Notes under the pieces: model-generated | Told to the model about the DNA's origin: nothing | The model's database searches: none | Seen by the model: only the letters and a program-made list of their open reading frames with translations | Made by a program: the position numbers and the translations under genes | Shown here: in pieces, positions 30,142 through 38,757 of the stretch | Position numbering within the stretch: the stretch's first letter is position 1 | How the letters are laid out: every line of letters begins with the position of its first letter | Assembly: GCF_000369045.1 (NCBI RefSeq) | Contig: NZ_KB849786.1 | Location: 1,154,743 to 1,218,742, forward strand | Origin: Acinetobacter pittii ATCC 19004 = CIP 70.29 | GTDB taxonomy: Bacteria > Pseudomonadota > Gammaproteobacteria > Pseudomonadales > Moraxellaceae | Direction: 5' to 3' | Length of the DNA: 64,000 bases

Positions 30142-31062
30142 TTACTGAAAAAGTTTAATAATTTCATGTCGCAGAAATTGATGTCTTAAATTATCCCTTA
30201 AATCTTCGTGCCAAAACATACCCATTTTAATGTTGGTTATCTCAAAAGGCAGAGAATGTAAGCAAATTTCATGACTATAAGACAAATGCTGCAAAATCAT
30301 TCGAGGCATGGTGAGTATTGCGTCGGCTTGGGCTCCTAAAACTTGTAACGCCGTTGAATAGTTTTGACAGCGCATAAATACATTTCTTGAAATTTTTTGG
30401 TGTTGGTTTAAATAAATATCTTCAAGTAAAGCGCCCGTACGGCGTGACGAAACACCAATGTGCCGACCACTGATATAACTAGCTAAATCGACTTCTTTAA
30501 GTTGGCTGCAAATGACAAACTCATCTGTTACCAAATGATCAAAGGTAATTTTTGGAGATAAGTATTGTTCTAGGTCAATCACGAAATCGAGCTGTTGTGT
30601 CGCCAAGTCCGCCATAATATGTTTTCGATCTAGCTTCATACTCACAAACTGCAAATCTAAATTAAGATTTTGAAAATGTTGAGCCAGTCTTGGAAGAATA
30701 ATCGGCTCAATTTCATCATGCACGGCGATTTTTAAGCTTTTTAAACTGGTTGGATCAAAAACATGTTTCTGTTGGCTAATATTTTGAATCGTTAAAAGTG
30801 CTTGCTTAACAGTTGGGTAAATCTGCTCGGCAAAAGGAGTGGCAGACATTTTATTGCCTACACGTATAAATACATCATCTTCAAGTTGCTGACGTAAACG
30901 CTGCAAAGCATGACTTGCTGCTGACTGCGTAATATTAAGGCTACTTGCCGCGTTTGAAATACTTTTTTGCTCATAAATCGCAATAAATAGTGGATATAAA
31001 TTGATATCGATTCGGTGAAAAAAGCTTAGGTCTAGGCCATGCAGGTTATGAATATTATTCAT
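30142..31062 (-). CDS. LysR-family regulator
   Basis: A 306-residue protein with a LysR helix-turn-helix (LYPLFIAIYEQKSISNAASSLNITQSAASHALQRLRQQLEDDVFIRVGNKMSATPFAE) and a co-inducer domain of normal size. It is divergent from the acyl-CoA dehydrogenase operon across a 90-base gap, so that operon is the likely target. The sequence AAGTTTCAAGTTATGTTGATGTAAAG in the gap holds the promoter region but no clear T-N11-A site that I would defend. Confidence 0.88.
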   Translation of the reverse strand: MNNIHNLHGLDLSFFHRIDINLYPLFIAIYEQKSISNAASSLNITQSAASHALQRLRQQLEDDVFIRVGNKMSATPFAEQIYPTVKQALLTIQNISQQKHVFDPTSLKSLKIAVHDEIEPIILPRLAQHFQNLNLDLQFVSMKLDRKHIMADLATQQLDFVIDLEQYLSPKITFDHLVTDEFVICSQLKEVDLASYISGRHIGVSSRRTGALLEDIYLNQHQKISRNVFMRCQNYSTALQVLGAQADAILTMPRMILQHLSYSHEICLHSLPFEITNIKMGMFWHEDLRDNLRHQFLRHEIIKLFQ

Positions 31063-31151
31063 GAGGTGTTATTTAATAAAATCATTTCATTCATATTAAG
31101 TTTCAAGTTATGTTGATGTAAAGACCAGATAATGATGTGAAGGAAAAAAGA

Positions 31152-32393
31152 ATGTTTGAACTTTCAAAGAAAGCTCAAGATTTTGCTGAGCGAACAAGAA
31201 AATTTATTTTAGAAGAAATAGAACCTATCGAAGCAAAATTTTGGGAAGAGGTTCATGAGTTAAATCCAGATGGGAACTGGAAAAAATGGCAGTGGCCTGA
31301 ACTGTTAGAAACTCTGAAAACTAAAGCTAAACAAGCCGGTCTTTGGAATATGTTTTTACCCGATGAAAAGTTGGGTGCTGGGTTAACTGTTCAAGAATAT
31401 GCGCATATTGCTGAATTGACTGGCCGCAGCTTATTGGCACCTACCGTTTTTAACTGTAATGCACCAGATACGGGAAATATGGAGGTGTTATGGCGCTATG
31501 GCAGTGAACAGCAAAAACAACAATGGTTACAGCCTTTATTGGACGGAAAAATTCGCTCTGTTTTTTGTATGACTGAACCAGATGTTGCGTCAAGCGATGC
31601 AACCAATATGCAAGCGACTGCACTCATCGATGGTAATGAAATTGTTTTAAATGGCAAAAAATGGTGGTCTTCTGGTTTAGGTGATCCAAATGCCAAAGTC
31701 ATTATTTTTATGGCGCATACCCCAGATGAAACCAAAGACCGTCATCATCAACACTCTATGGTTTTAGTACCGATTGATACCGCAGGTGTCGAAATTCAAC
31801 GTATGTTACCTGTGTTTGGTGACTACGATGCACCGCATGGACACGGTGAAGTTCATTTTAATAATGTTCGAGTGCCTCTCGAAAACTTTATTGGCGGAGC
31901 GGGGCAAGGTTTTGAAATTGCACAAGGGCGTTTAGGGCCAGGACGTATTCACCATTGCATGCGTTGTATTGGCGCTGCTGAAAAAGCGCTAGAACTCATG
32001 ATTGATAGAGGCATGTCTAGAACGGCGTTTGGCAAAGAAATTTTAAAACTCGGTGGAAACCTCGAACGCGTGGCTGATGCTCGAGTCGCCATAGATCAAG
32101 CCAGACTTTTAACCTTGTATGCTGCTTATAAAATGGATACTTTAGGGAATATGGCTGCTTTAACAGAAATATCTGCAATTAAAGTAGTCGCTCCGAGTGT
32201 TTTAGAAAAAGTAGTCGACATGGCGATTCAGCTACATGGCGGTGCAGGCGTTTCAAGAGATACGCCATTAACGGGTTTCTTTGCCCAAGCACGCAGTTTA
32301 CGTTTAGCTGATGGTCCAGATGAAGTACATAAAGGCATGATTGCCAAATTAGAGTTGGCCAAACGTGGTTATGGTCGTCATAAGAAAGTATAA
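31152..32393 (+). CDS. Acyl-CoA dehydrogenase (ACAD10/11-like)
   Basis: A 413-residue flavoenzyme from the ATG at 31152, chosen because AGGAAAAAAGA precedes it. Family features are SVFCMTEPDVASSDATNMQA, WWSSGLGDPNAKV, FGDYDAPHGHGEVHFNNVRVP, the GFEIAQGRLGPGRIHHCMR segment and the C-terminal IQLHGGAGVSRDTPL. These match the class paired with APH-like kinases rather than short-chain dehydrogenases. With the next gene it may process 4-hydroxyacyl-CoA via phosphorylation and elimination, as described for ACAD10/11. The substrate is inferred. Confidence 0.88.
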   Translation: MFELSKKAQDFAERTRKFILEEIEPIEAKFWEEVHELNPDGNWKKWQWPELLETLKTKAKQAGLWNMFLPDEKLGAGLTVQEYAHIAELTGRSLLAPTVFNCNAPDTGNMEVLWRYGSEQQKQQWLQPLLDGKIRSVFCMTEPDVASSDATNMQATALIDGNEIVLNGKKWWSSGLGDPNAKVIIFMAHTPDETKDRHHQHSMVLVPIDTAGVEIQRMLPVFGDYDAPHGHGEVHFNNVRVPLENFIGGAGQGFEIAQGRLGPGRIHHCMRCIGAAEKALELMIDRGMSRTAFGKEILKLGGNLERVADARVAIDQARLLTLYAAYKMDTLGNMAALTEISAIKVVAPSVLEKVVDMAIQLHGGAGVSRDTPLTGFFAQARSLRLADGPDEVHKGMIAKLELAKRGYGRHKKV

Positions 32394-32410
32394 GTTTAAA
32401 GGAAGTGAAT

Positions 32411-33532
32411 ATGTCGGTAATTGATGTAGGCGGTGAAGTACGTGAAGGTGAAGAACTTGATATTGGGGCAGTTGAAAACTGGTTAAAGAACCAAGGGGTT
32501 GAGCTGGTTGGCCCAGCAGTTGTTACTCAATATACGGGCGGGGCGTCGAATTGGACTTATCGTTTAAAATATGAAAATACCGATTTAATTTTGCGACGTC
32601 CCCCAAAAGGAACAAAAGCGAAGTCAGCCCACGATATGGCCCGTGAATATATGGTGCAGAAAAATCTTGCGCCTTATTATCCAGTGCTTCCTAAAATGGT
32701 TGCACTTTGTCAGGATGAATCGGTCATTGGCTGTGATTTTTATGTCATGGAACGCATTGAAGGTATTATTGCTCGTGCAAAATTACCGCCTGAGCTTGGC
32801 TTTAATGAAGAAGATGTTCATGAGCTTTGTGTAAATGTTATTGATAAGCTGATTGAGCTACATCAAGTACCTTATGAGAACACGCCTTTAGCTGAATTAG
32901 GCAAAGGTGCGGGATATTGCCGTAGACAAGTTGAAGGTTGGGATAAGCGCTATGAAAAAGTCCGCACAATTAACGTTCCTTCATTTAAATATGTTCGAAA
33001 ATGGCTAAACGATAATATCCCTCAAGATTCTACGACTTGTATTATTCACAATGATTGGCGTTTTGATAATGTGATTTTAGATCCAGAACATCCAACAGAA
33101 GTGATTGGTGTGCTCGATTGGGAAATGGCAACTTTGGGTGATCCATTAATGGATTTAGGCAGTGCTTTGGCCTATTGGGTTGAGCCAACGGATAACATGA
33201 TTTTTAGATCGACGCGCCGTCAGCCGACTCACTTAAAGGGAATGTTCTCACGAAAAGAAGTCGTTGACTATTATTTGCAGAAAACAGGATTGGAGCCTCA
33301 GAACTGGGCTTTTTATGAAGTCTTCGGTGTATTCCGTTTAGCAGTGATTGCCCAGCAAATCTATTACCGTTATTACCATAAACAAACCCGAAATCCTGCA
33401 TTTAAAGATTTCTGGATCGTGATTCATGCGCTACATATCCGAGCTTTAAAACTTATCGCACAGCAAAAATTGCAAGAATCTGAATTTGCTCAGCAATCTC
33501 TACAGAAAATACAGGGTATTTTAAGAAGATGA
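32411..33532 (+). CDS. APH-like kinase (ACAD10/11 N-domain type)
   Basis: A 373-residue protein from the ATG at 32411, 6 bases after a GTG and close to an AAAGGAAG site. Kinase features are YTGGASNWTYRLKYENTDLILRRPP, TCIIHNDWRFDNVILDPE (catalytic HxDxxxxN) and IGVLDWEMATLGDPLMDLG (metal-binding DxE). This is the APH group fused to ACAD in eukaryotic ACAD10/11, so it likely phosphorylates a hydroxyacyl-CoA and is not an antibiotic-resistance enzyme. Its stop overlaps the next start as ATGA. Confidence 0.88.
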   Translation: MSVIDVGGEVREGEELDIGAVENWLKNQGVELVGPAVVTQYTGGASNWTYRLKYENTDLILRRPPKGTKAKSAHDMAREYMVQKNLAPYYPVLPKMVALCQDESVIGCDFYVMERIEGIIARAKLPPELGFNEEDVHELCVNVIDKLIELHQVPYENTPLAELGKGAGYCRRQVEGWDKRYEKVRTINVPSFKYVRKWLNDNIPQDSTTCIIHNDWRFDNVILDPEHPTEVIGVLDWEMATLGDPLMDLGSALAYWVEPTDNMIFRSTRRQPTHLKGMFSRKEVVDYYLQKTGLEPQNWAFYEVFGVFRLAVIAQQIYYRYYHKQTRNPAFKDFWIVIHALHIRALKLIAQQKLQESEFAQQSLQKIQGILRR

Positions 33533-34227
33533 CCACAATTTATCTGGTAAGACATGGACAGGCATCATTTGGTAAAAGTAACTATGATGAGCTGTCTGAA
33601 AATGGCGAGGCTCAGGCGACTTTGTTAGGTCGTTATTTTAAGCAAATATTGAAAGAACAACCGTATGTGGTTGCTGGAACTATGCAGCGTCATGAGCAGA
33701 CTGCAAAGCTCGCACTTGATGAATGCTTTCCAGATGCGGTGATTCATCATAATAATTTATGGAATGAGTTTAACCATCAACAGGTTTTTGCCCGTTATGA
33801 ACCGCGTTTTGAACAGCCTGAACTGTTAAAAGCTGACGTAGCACAAGAACAGAATCCACGCGCATATCTTGCCAAAATATTCGAAGGTGCCATTGGACGA
33901 TGGACAGATGGTGACTTTCATCATGAATATGATGAGTCTTGGCCACACTTTAAAGAAAGAGTCGAAACGGCGTTGCAGCAACTTTGTGATGAGTTAGCAA
34001 AAACCGAACCTCGCTATGCAGTTGTTTTTACCTCTGGTGGAGTGATTTCTGTAGCAATTGGCAAGCTGCTTGAACTTAGCCCTAATCGAACTTTTGCGTT
34101 GAATTGGGCAATCACGAATACAAGTCTCACGACTTTGCGTTTGATTGGAAATGAAGCTCAGGTTTTAAGTTTAAATGAACATCATTTTATAAAAGCTAAG
34201 CGTCCAGATTTACTGACATGGATTTAA
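33529..34227 (+). CDS. Histidine phosphatase family protein
   Basis: A 232-residue protein with the phosphohistidine motif LVRHGQASFG at residues 6-15 and the second catalytic region VVFTSGGVISVAIG, where a Ser-Gly-Gly takes the place of the more usual GHG. It overlaps the kinase gene by 4 bases. In this operon it may dephosphorylate an intermediate or a side product. The missing second His suggests that activity should be tested before calling it a phosphatase. Confidence 0.85.
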   Translation: MTTIYLVRHGQASFGKSNYDELSENGEAQATLLGRYFKQILKEQPYVVAGTMQRHEQTAKLALDECFPDAVIHHNNLWNEFNHQQVFARYEPRFEQPELLKADVAQEQNPRAYLAKIFEGAIGRWTDGDFHHEYDESWPHFKERVETALQQLCDELAKTEPRYAVVFTSGGVISVAIGKLLELSPNRTFALNWAITNTSLTTLRLIGNEAQVLSLNEHHFIKAKRPDLLTWI

Positions 34228-34242
34228 AATAAGGATAAAAGC

Positions 34243-34986
34243 ATGGCAAAGACGATTTTAATTACAGGCGCAAGTTCTGGATTAGGCGCAGGTATGGCGC
34301 ATGAATTTGCAGCGAAAGGTTATAACTTGGCGATTTGTGCACGCCGTTTAGACCGATTAGAGACTTTAAAAACCGAACTTGAAAATGAGTACGGTATAAA
34401 AGTCATTGCAAAAAGTCTGGACGTAACTAATTACGATCAGGTTTTTGAAGTATTTCGTGCCTTTAAACAAGAATTTGGCTATTTAGACCGAATTATTGTA
34501 AATGCCGGAGTAGGCAATGGCCGTCGTATTGGTAAAGGTAATTTTGAAATTAACAGAGCCACAGCTGAAACAAACTTTATCTCTGCCTTAGCACAGTGTG
34601 AGGCGGCGACTGAAATTTTTAGAGAGCAAAACGCTGGTCATTTGGTGATGATGTCATCCATGAGTGCGATGCGTGGATTACCAAAACATTTATCGACTTA
34701 TGCGGCAAGTAAAGCTGCAGTTGCTCACTTGGCCGAGGGTATTCGTGCTGAATTACTAGATACTCCAATTAAAGTCTCAACCATTTTCCCAGGTTACATC
34801 CGAACTGAAATGAATGAAGGTGCTAAACATTTACCTTTTGAAGTTGACGCCAAAACAGGATGTAAAGCTTTAGTAAAAGCTATCGAAAAACAACCTGTAA
34901 AAGCTTATGTGCCACAGTGGCCATGGTTACCCATGAGTATTGTTATGAAGGTTTTACCATTAAAGTTGGTCAATAAATTAGGATAA
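34243..34986 (+). CDS. Short-chain dehydrogenase/reductase
   Basis: A 247-residue SDR with TGASSGLGAGMA (NAD(P) binding), NAGVGNG, SSMSAMRG and the YAASKAAVAHL catalytic YxxxK. Classical length. It is the last gene of the acyl-CoA dehydrogenase operon, preceded by AAGGATAAAAGC. It may oxidise or reduce a hydroxy/keto intermediate of the pathway. A strong terminator follows at once. Confidence 0.88.
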   Translation: MAKTILITGASSGLGAGMAHEFAAKGYNLAICARRLDRLETLKTELENEYGIKVIAKSLDVTNYDQVFEVFRAFKQEFGYLDRIIVNAGVGNGRRIGKGNFEINRATAETNFISALAQCEAATEIFREQNAGHLVMMSSMSAMRGLPKHLSTYAASKAAVAHLAEGIRAELLDTPIKVSTIFPGYIRTEMNEGAKHLPFEVDAKTGCKALVKAIEKQPVKAYVPQWPWLPMSIVMKVLPLKLVNKLG

Positions 34987-35022
34987 AAAAATTACCCCCT
35001 AAGTTTTAGGGGGTAATTTTTA
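34987..35022. terminator. Bidirectional terminator
   Basis: A long perfect stem, AAATTACCCCCTAA with TTAGGGGGTAATTT around GTT, between the convergent dehydrogenase and porin genes. T runs on both sides make it work in both directions. Confidence 0.9.
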
Positions 35023-35023
35023 T

Positions 35024-36280
35024 TTAGAATTTTTTGGTGTAATTGACGAATAAACGGTCTTCGCCAAAGTCATTGCCATGTTTTACATTGTAATCAATAC
35101 GAATATATTGCAGGGCCACGCCTTTTAGGAACGGTTGCTGAAATGCGTAGTTTAAAATCACATTCGATTCGGTTTCATGGTTTTTTTCACCATTGGCAGC
35201 TTTAAAGTCATGTCCGTAAACATATTTCACCATCGCATTTAGGCCCGGAACATAATCTTTAAAGTCATAGCCGTACATGACATGGTAAGACTTTTCATCT
35301 TCTTTAAAGAAGCCCGTAGCATTCCAGTTAATAAAATAAGTTTCTGGTAAGAAACCATCTGGTAATGGGTAAGCTGATTCACCAATAATTTGTTGGTAGC
35401 CCAAGCCAAAGGTATGGTTTTTTACTTTGAGCGTTTCTAGCACCCCGATGTTCTGCGCATCAATATCAAAAGTATTGCCATCATCTTTTGCATTAAAGTA
35501 TTTAAACTTAGAGGTCAGAGCAAAACTTGGTTGCTTCCACGTATGTTCCAGTCCTACATAGTGTTTGTTATACAGATCTTCTAAATTACCGAAGTAATAT
35601 TCACCCTTTAAAGACGGCGTGAATTGATAGCGCAGGTCAATGTAGTTCAAACCATCAGATTCTTTAGTAACCCCATTTGATGTGAAAGAAAACTTTTTAA
35701 AGTCTTCTTCATTTCGTGGAGATACTTTTTCAACCCGACCAATTTCTGCGTAGAGTTGGTCTGAAAGTTGTGACTTTAGGTTGGTTCCCCAATACGAAGT
35801 GAGTAACTGACGACTAGCATCTACGGCAGTTACAGGTAAATCTAGCCAGAGTTCACCGACACTTAAAAGAGTTTTGTCATAACCCAGCTTTAAAGTCGCA
35901 CCGTATTTTAAGAAGTCAGAGGCTTGAGATTGTGTTTCTTTATTAAAAGGCAAAACTGTATCCGCAACATGTTTGTCTGAACTTAAGCGCACGGCGTATT
36001 GAACAGAAGCATCAGCCCCAATCGTGATTGGCTTGTCTGCAATGACTAACGGGGTGTCATGCATTTTCGATTTATAAAATAATGACGCTGCCTGAGACCA
36101 ACTACCAGTGTCTTTGAGTGCATCATTATCAAAATCACGGTTAATGTAGGCATTTTTTAAAGTGAATTTCCATTCATCTTCAGTTTGCTGATTTGGATTT
36201 GCGGCCCATGAGTTGCTACACATAAGTATTAAAGTGGCAACAGCTAAAGTGCGTGGTTTAAAACGGTGAAATAATTCCAT
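35024..36280 (-). CDS. OprD-like outer-membrane porin
   Basis: A 418-residue protein from the ATG at 36280 (MELFHRFKPRT), giving a signal peptide that ends SNSWAAN. The mature part begins WKFTLKNAYINRDFDNDALKDTGSWSQAASLFYKS, the OprD-type start, and ends with an aromatic residue (FVNYTKKF) as outer-membrane barrels do. It probably admits an aromatic or other small acid. It is transcribed with the upstream MFS gene, forming an outer plus inner membrane uptake pair. Confidence 0.87.
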   Translation of the reverse strand: MELFHRFKPRTLAVATLILMCSNSWAANPNQQTEDEWKFTLKNAYINRDFDNDALKDTGSWSQAASLFYKSKMHDTPLVIADKPITIGADASVQYAVRLSSDKHVADTVLPFNKETQSQASDFLKYGATLKLGYDKTLLSVGELWLDLPVTAVDASRQLLTSYWGTNLKSQLSDQLYAEIGRVEKVSPRNEEDFKKFSFTSNGVTKESDGLNYIDLRYQFTPSLKGEYYFGNLEDLYNKHYVGLEHTWKQPSFALTSKFKYFNAKDDGNTFDIDAQNIGVLETLKVKNHTFGLGYQQIIGESAYPLPDGFLPETYFINWNATGFFKEDEKSYHVMYGYDFKDYVPGLNAMVKYVYGHDFKAANGEKNHETESNVILNYAFQQPFLKGVALQYIRIDYNVKHGNDFGEDRLFVNYTKKF

Positions 36281-36390
36281 AATCCATTTCCAAAAAGATG
36301 CGCCAGTCCTCGGCACTACGTAATTTTGAATATTTCGGTACTCTCTAAGCGTTTAGTTAGAGAGTACATTTTTGCAATTTGTGAGATCTA

Positions 36391-37740
36391 TTAATTTAAT
36401 TTTTCAAGCTTCATACTTTCACTAAAGAATTTGCAGCCTTTGAAAAGCAGAATTAAAGCAAGTACACAAGACAAACCACCTACAATAGATAAAAAAGAGC
36501 CCACCATTAACGTACTACCAAAAACTTTATCTGTAATAATGGCTACCAGTGTTGTGCCAATACCGAGTCCAATTAAGTTACTCACCAAAAGGAAGAGGGC
36601 AGAAAGGCGTGCTCTAAACTGGTTTGGGGCTAACATTTGCAAAGCAGTTGCTGAAATCACTAAAGGGAAAGATGCAAAGAACATTGCAGGAATCAGTAAG
36701 CTAACTGAAAGCCAAAGCTGATCTGTTTGGGTAAAAAATGCAATTGGAATAATCAGGCCAACAATACCAATTACACCCGTGAACATCGGCGCATCTTGAC
36801 GGCCTTTTTTGATAAACCAGTCATTTAGCCAGCCTGCACAAAATACGCCTAATGTATTTGCGACTAACAGAATGGTACCAAGCATATAGCCTGTTTCAGT
36901 CGGCGCGAGTTGAAACTTACGAATATAAAATGCAGGTGTCCAGCTAGTTAGGCTATAGAGTGCCATTGCATAAAAGGTAAAACCTAAATAATGACAAGCA
37001 AATGTTTTCGAATGTTTTTTAATAAACTGAAGACATTGTGTGAATTTAACTTGGTCAACTTGTCCATTTTGGTTGAGCTGTTGGCCTTTACGTGCAGGGT
37101 CTTTAACGGTCAAAATAAACAGCAAACCAATAATGATGCCGGGTAAACCCACCACTAAAAAGGCAATTTGCCATGCTTTAAGTGCGCCTAATAATGGAAC
37201 TTCAATGAGTGTCACACCTTTAAGCAGGTTAATGACATAACCGCCAACTAAGAAGGCAATACCTCCACCTAAAAAAGCGCCAATTGAATAGATCCCGACA
37301 GCACGCCCTAGTTTGTCTTTACTAAACATGTCGCTAAACATTGAATAAGCCGCTGGAGATAAAGCCGCTTCACCGACACCTACCGCCATACGGCTTAAGA
37401 ACAGTTGAATAAAGTTTTTACTTAAACCGCAAGTTGCTGTTGCCAGACTCCAAACAATAATCCCGATTGAAATTAGTTTTGGTCGTGAAAAACGATCGGC
37501 AATGTAGGCTAAGGGTAAACCCATAACGGCGTAAAACAGTGAGAAGGCGAGGCCATGTAATAAGCTAAATTGAGTATCTGAAAGTTGGAGATCTGCTTTG
37601 ATGGGTTCAATCATCAGCGCCAGAATTTGGCGGTCAATAAATGAAAATATATATGCCAACATACAAAGTATGACCACATACCATGCATATGCATTGCTTT
37701 TCTTCTGTGTCCTTTCAACAGCGATATTACTTTGGTTCAT
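36391..37740 (-). CDS. MFS transporter (spinster-like)
   Basis: A 449-residue transporter with 12 hydrophobic helices. Motifs are FSFIDRQILALMIEPIKADLQLSDTQFSLLHGLAFSLFYAVMGLPLAYIADRFSRPKLI (motif A region) and RMAVGVGEAALSPAAYSMFSDMF. Such carriers next to catabolic operons usually import the substrate or export a related acid. The porin follows 110 bases downstream. The next gene upstream is iacR, about 400 bases away, so an indole-acetate uptake role is a reasonable guess only. Confidence 0.87.
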   Translation of the reverse strand: MNQSNIAVERTQKKSNAYAWYVVILCMLAYIFSFIDRQILALMIEPIKADLQLSDTQFSLLHGLAFSLFYAVMGLPLAYIADRFSRPKLISIGIIVWSLATATCGLSKNFIQLFLSRMAVGVGEAALSPAAYSMFSDMFSKDKLGRAVGIYSIGAFLGGGIAFLVGGYVINLLKGVTLIEVPLLGALKAWQIAFLVVGLPGIIIGLLFILTVKDPARKGQQLNQNGQVDQVKFTQCLQFIKKHSKTFACHYLGFTFYAMALYSLTSWTPAFYIRKFQLAPTETGYMLGTILLVANTLGVFCAGWLNDWFIKKGRQDAPMFTGVIGIVGLIIPIAFFTQTDQLWLSVSLLIPAMFFASFPLVISATALQMLAPNQFRARLSALFLLVSNLIGLGIGTTLVAIITDKVFGSTLMVGSFLSIVGGLSCVLALILLFKGCKFFSESMKLEKLN

Positions 37741-37864
37741 ACACTTAATCCTTATGTATAAAACGCTTAAAGAAATTGATATCTAACTTTTATTATTCCT
37801 CTAAAGTTTTCGATATTTCCCCCTTTTAGATAAGAATAATAAATAGGCTAGAAATGAGTAATTT

Positions 37865-37879
37865 GGTCTCGTACAGACC
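37865..37879. promoter_or_regulatory. Palindrome GGTCTCGTACAGACC upstream of the MFS gene
   Basis: A 5-bp inverted repeat with a 5-base spacer, 125 bases upstream of the transporter start. It lies in the 400-base gap (37741-38140) between this gene and iacR. It may be an operator. The rest of the gap is AT-rich with no ORF that I would defend. Confidence 0.4.
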
Positions 37880-38140
37880 GGAAGAGTGCGTCTAAACCCA
37901 ATTAGGAGTTAATGGGATTTTTAAGATCATGGAATTATTATTTTCTTTTTATATGTAAAATTCCATTACTTATTAAGTATGTTAGAATACCTAAAAAGTA
38001 TGTTAAGTAATTATATATAGATAAATTTATGATATAAGAATTTGATTTTATTAATTTTTATTGTTTTAACGAAAGAGCAGCTAAAGAAAAAGAAATTTTT
38101 AACTGCTCTAAGAGAGCTAATTTATCATAATGAGAAATAT

Positions 38141-38608
38141 TTAGCTGGATGGCATCAGGTCAAATAATTTCTTTAACTGGGTATTTAAATTATGTAGCTC
38201 GTCTTCTGAAAAAGCATTCAGAATGCCTGCCAAGGTGACCACACTAATTTGATTAATCTGTTCAACTAGCTCAACACCTTTGGCCGTTAATTTCACCATC
38301 GAGATGCGTTCATCGGTGGTAGAAGAGTAGACCTCAACAATTCCATCTTCTACTAAGCGATATACAGCTTTTGTTGCAGTCGTTAACTTTAAGGTAGAAA
38401 GATTAGCGATATCGGTAATACTGGCTTCACCCAAAGCATTAGTACTTAAAATGATTTTACGGCGTGTATTATCAATACCTAGTTTTTTTATTGATTTTTC
38501 AATGAGTTGTGAATATTTTCCGTTAACTTGAGATACCCAAAAAAAAGGGAAGTTTTGAATACTCGACGGTTCTTTATTAGGAAGAAATTGTTCTAAATGA
38601 TCAAGCAT
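38141..38608 (-). CDS. iacR: MarR-family repressor IacR
   Basis: A 155-residue MarR protein with the winged helix (RRKIILSTNALGEASITDIANLSTLKLTTATKAVYRLVEDGIVEVYSSTTDERISMVKLTAKG). It is divergent from iacH across 149 bases, which is the arrangement of the known indole-3-acetate cluster of A. baumannii. IacR represses the iac genes until indole-3-acetate binds. The intergenic region holds a TTGACA-type promoter facing iacH. The name rests on synteny and family. Confidence 0.85.
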   Translation of the reverse strand: MLDHLEQFLPNKEPSSIQNFPFFWVSQVNGKYSQLIEKSIKKLGIDNTRRKIILSTNALGEASITDIANLSTLKLTTATKAVYRLVEDGIVEVYSSTTDERISMVKLTAKGVELVEQINQISVVTLAGILNAFSEDELHNLNTQLKKLFDLMPSS

Positions 38609-38695
38609 AGCTAAGCAATAACTTAGTGAAAAAAGGGTAATCCTATTATAAACAAAATTTTGGATATTTCCTTGGGAACAAATTATAAAAAATAC

Positions 38696-38724
38696 TTGAC
38701 AATTCCATTAAATTTTCCGATATT
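38696..38724 (+). promoter_or_regulatory. Promoter of the iac operon
   Basis: TTGACA at 38696 and GATATT at 38719 with a 17-base spacer; TATTTT at 38721 is an alternative -10. It lies 34 bases upstream of iacH. A short imperfect palindrome TTCC-TTG-GGAA lies just upstream and could be the IacR site, but the arms are only 4 bp. Confidence 0.6.
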
Positions 38725-38757
38725 TTGATTAATGAATAAAAATACATGGAAAAGTGA

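Noticed and set aside
32411..33532. Aminoglycoside resistance gene
   Set aside because: The APH fold is present, but the operon with an ACAD10/11-like dehydrogenase and the sequence type point to metabolism.
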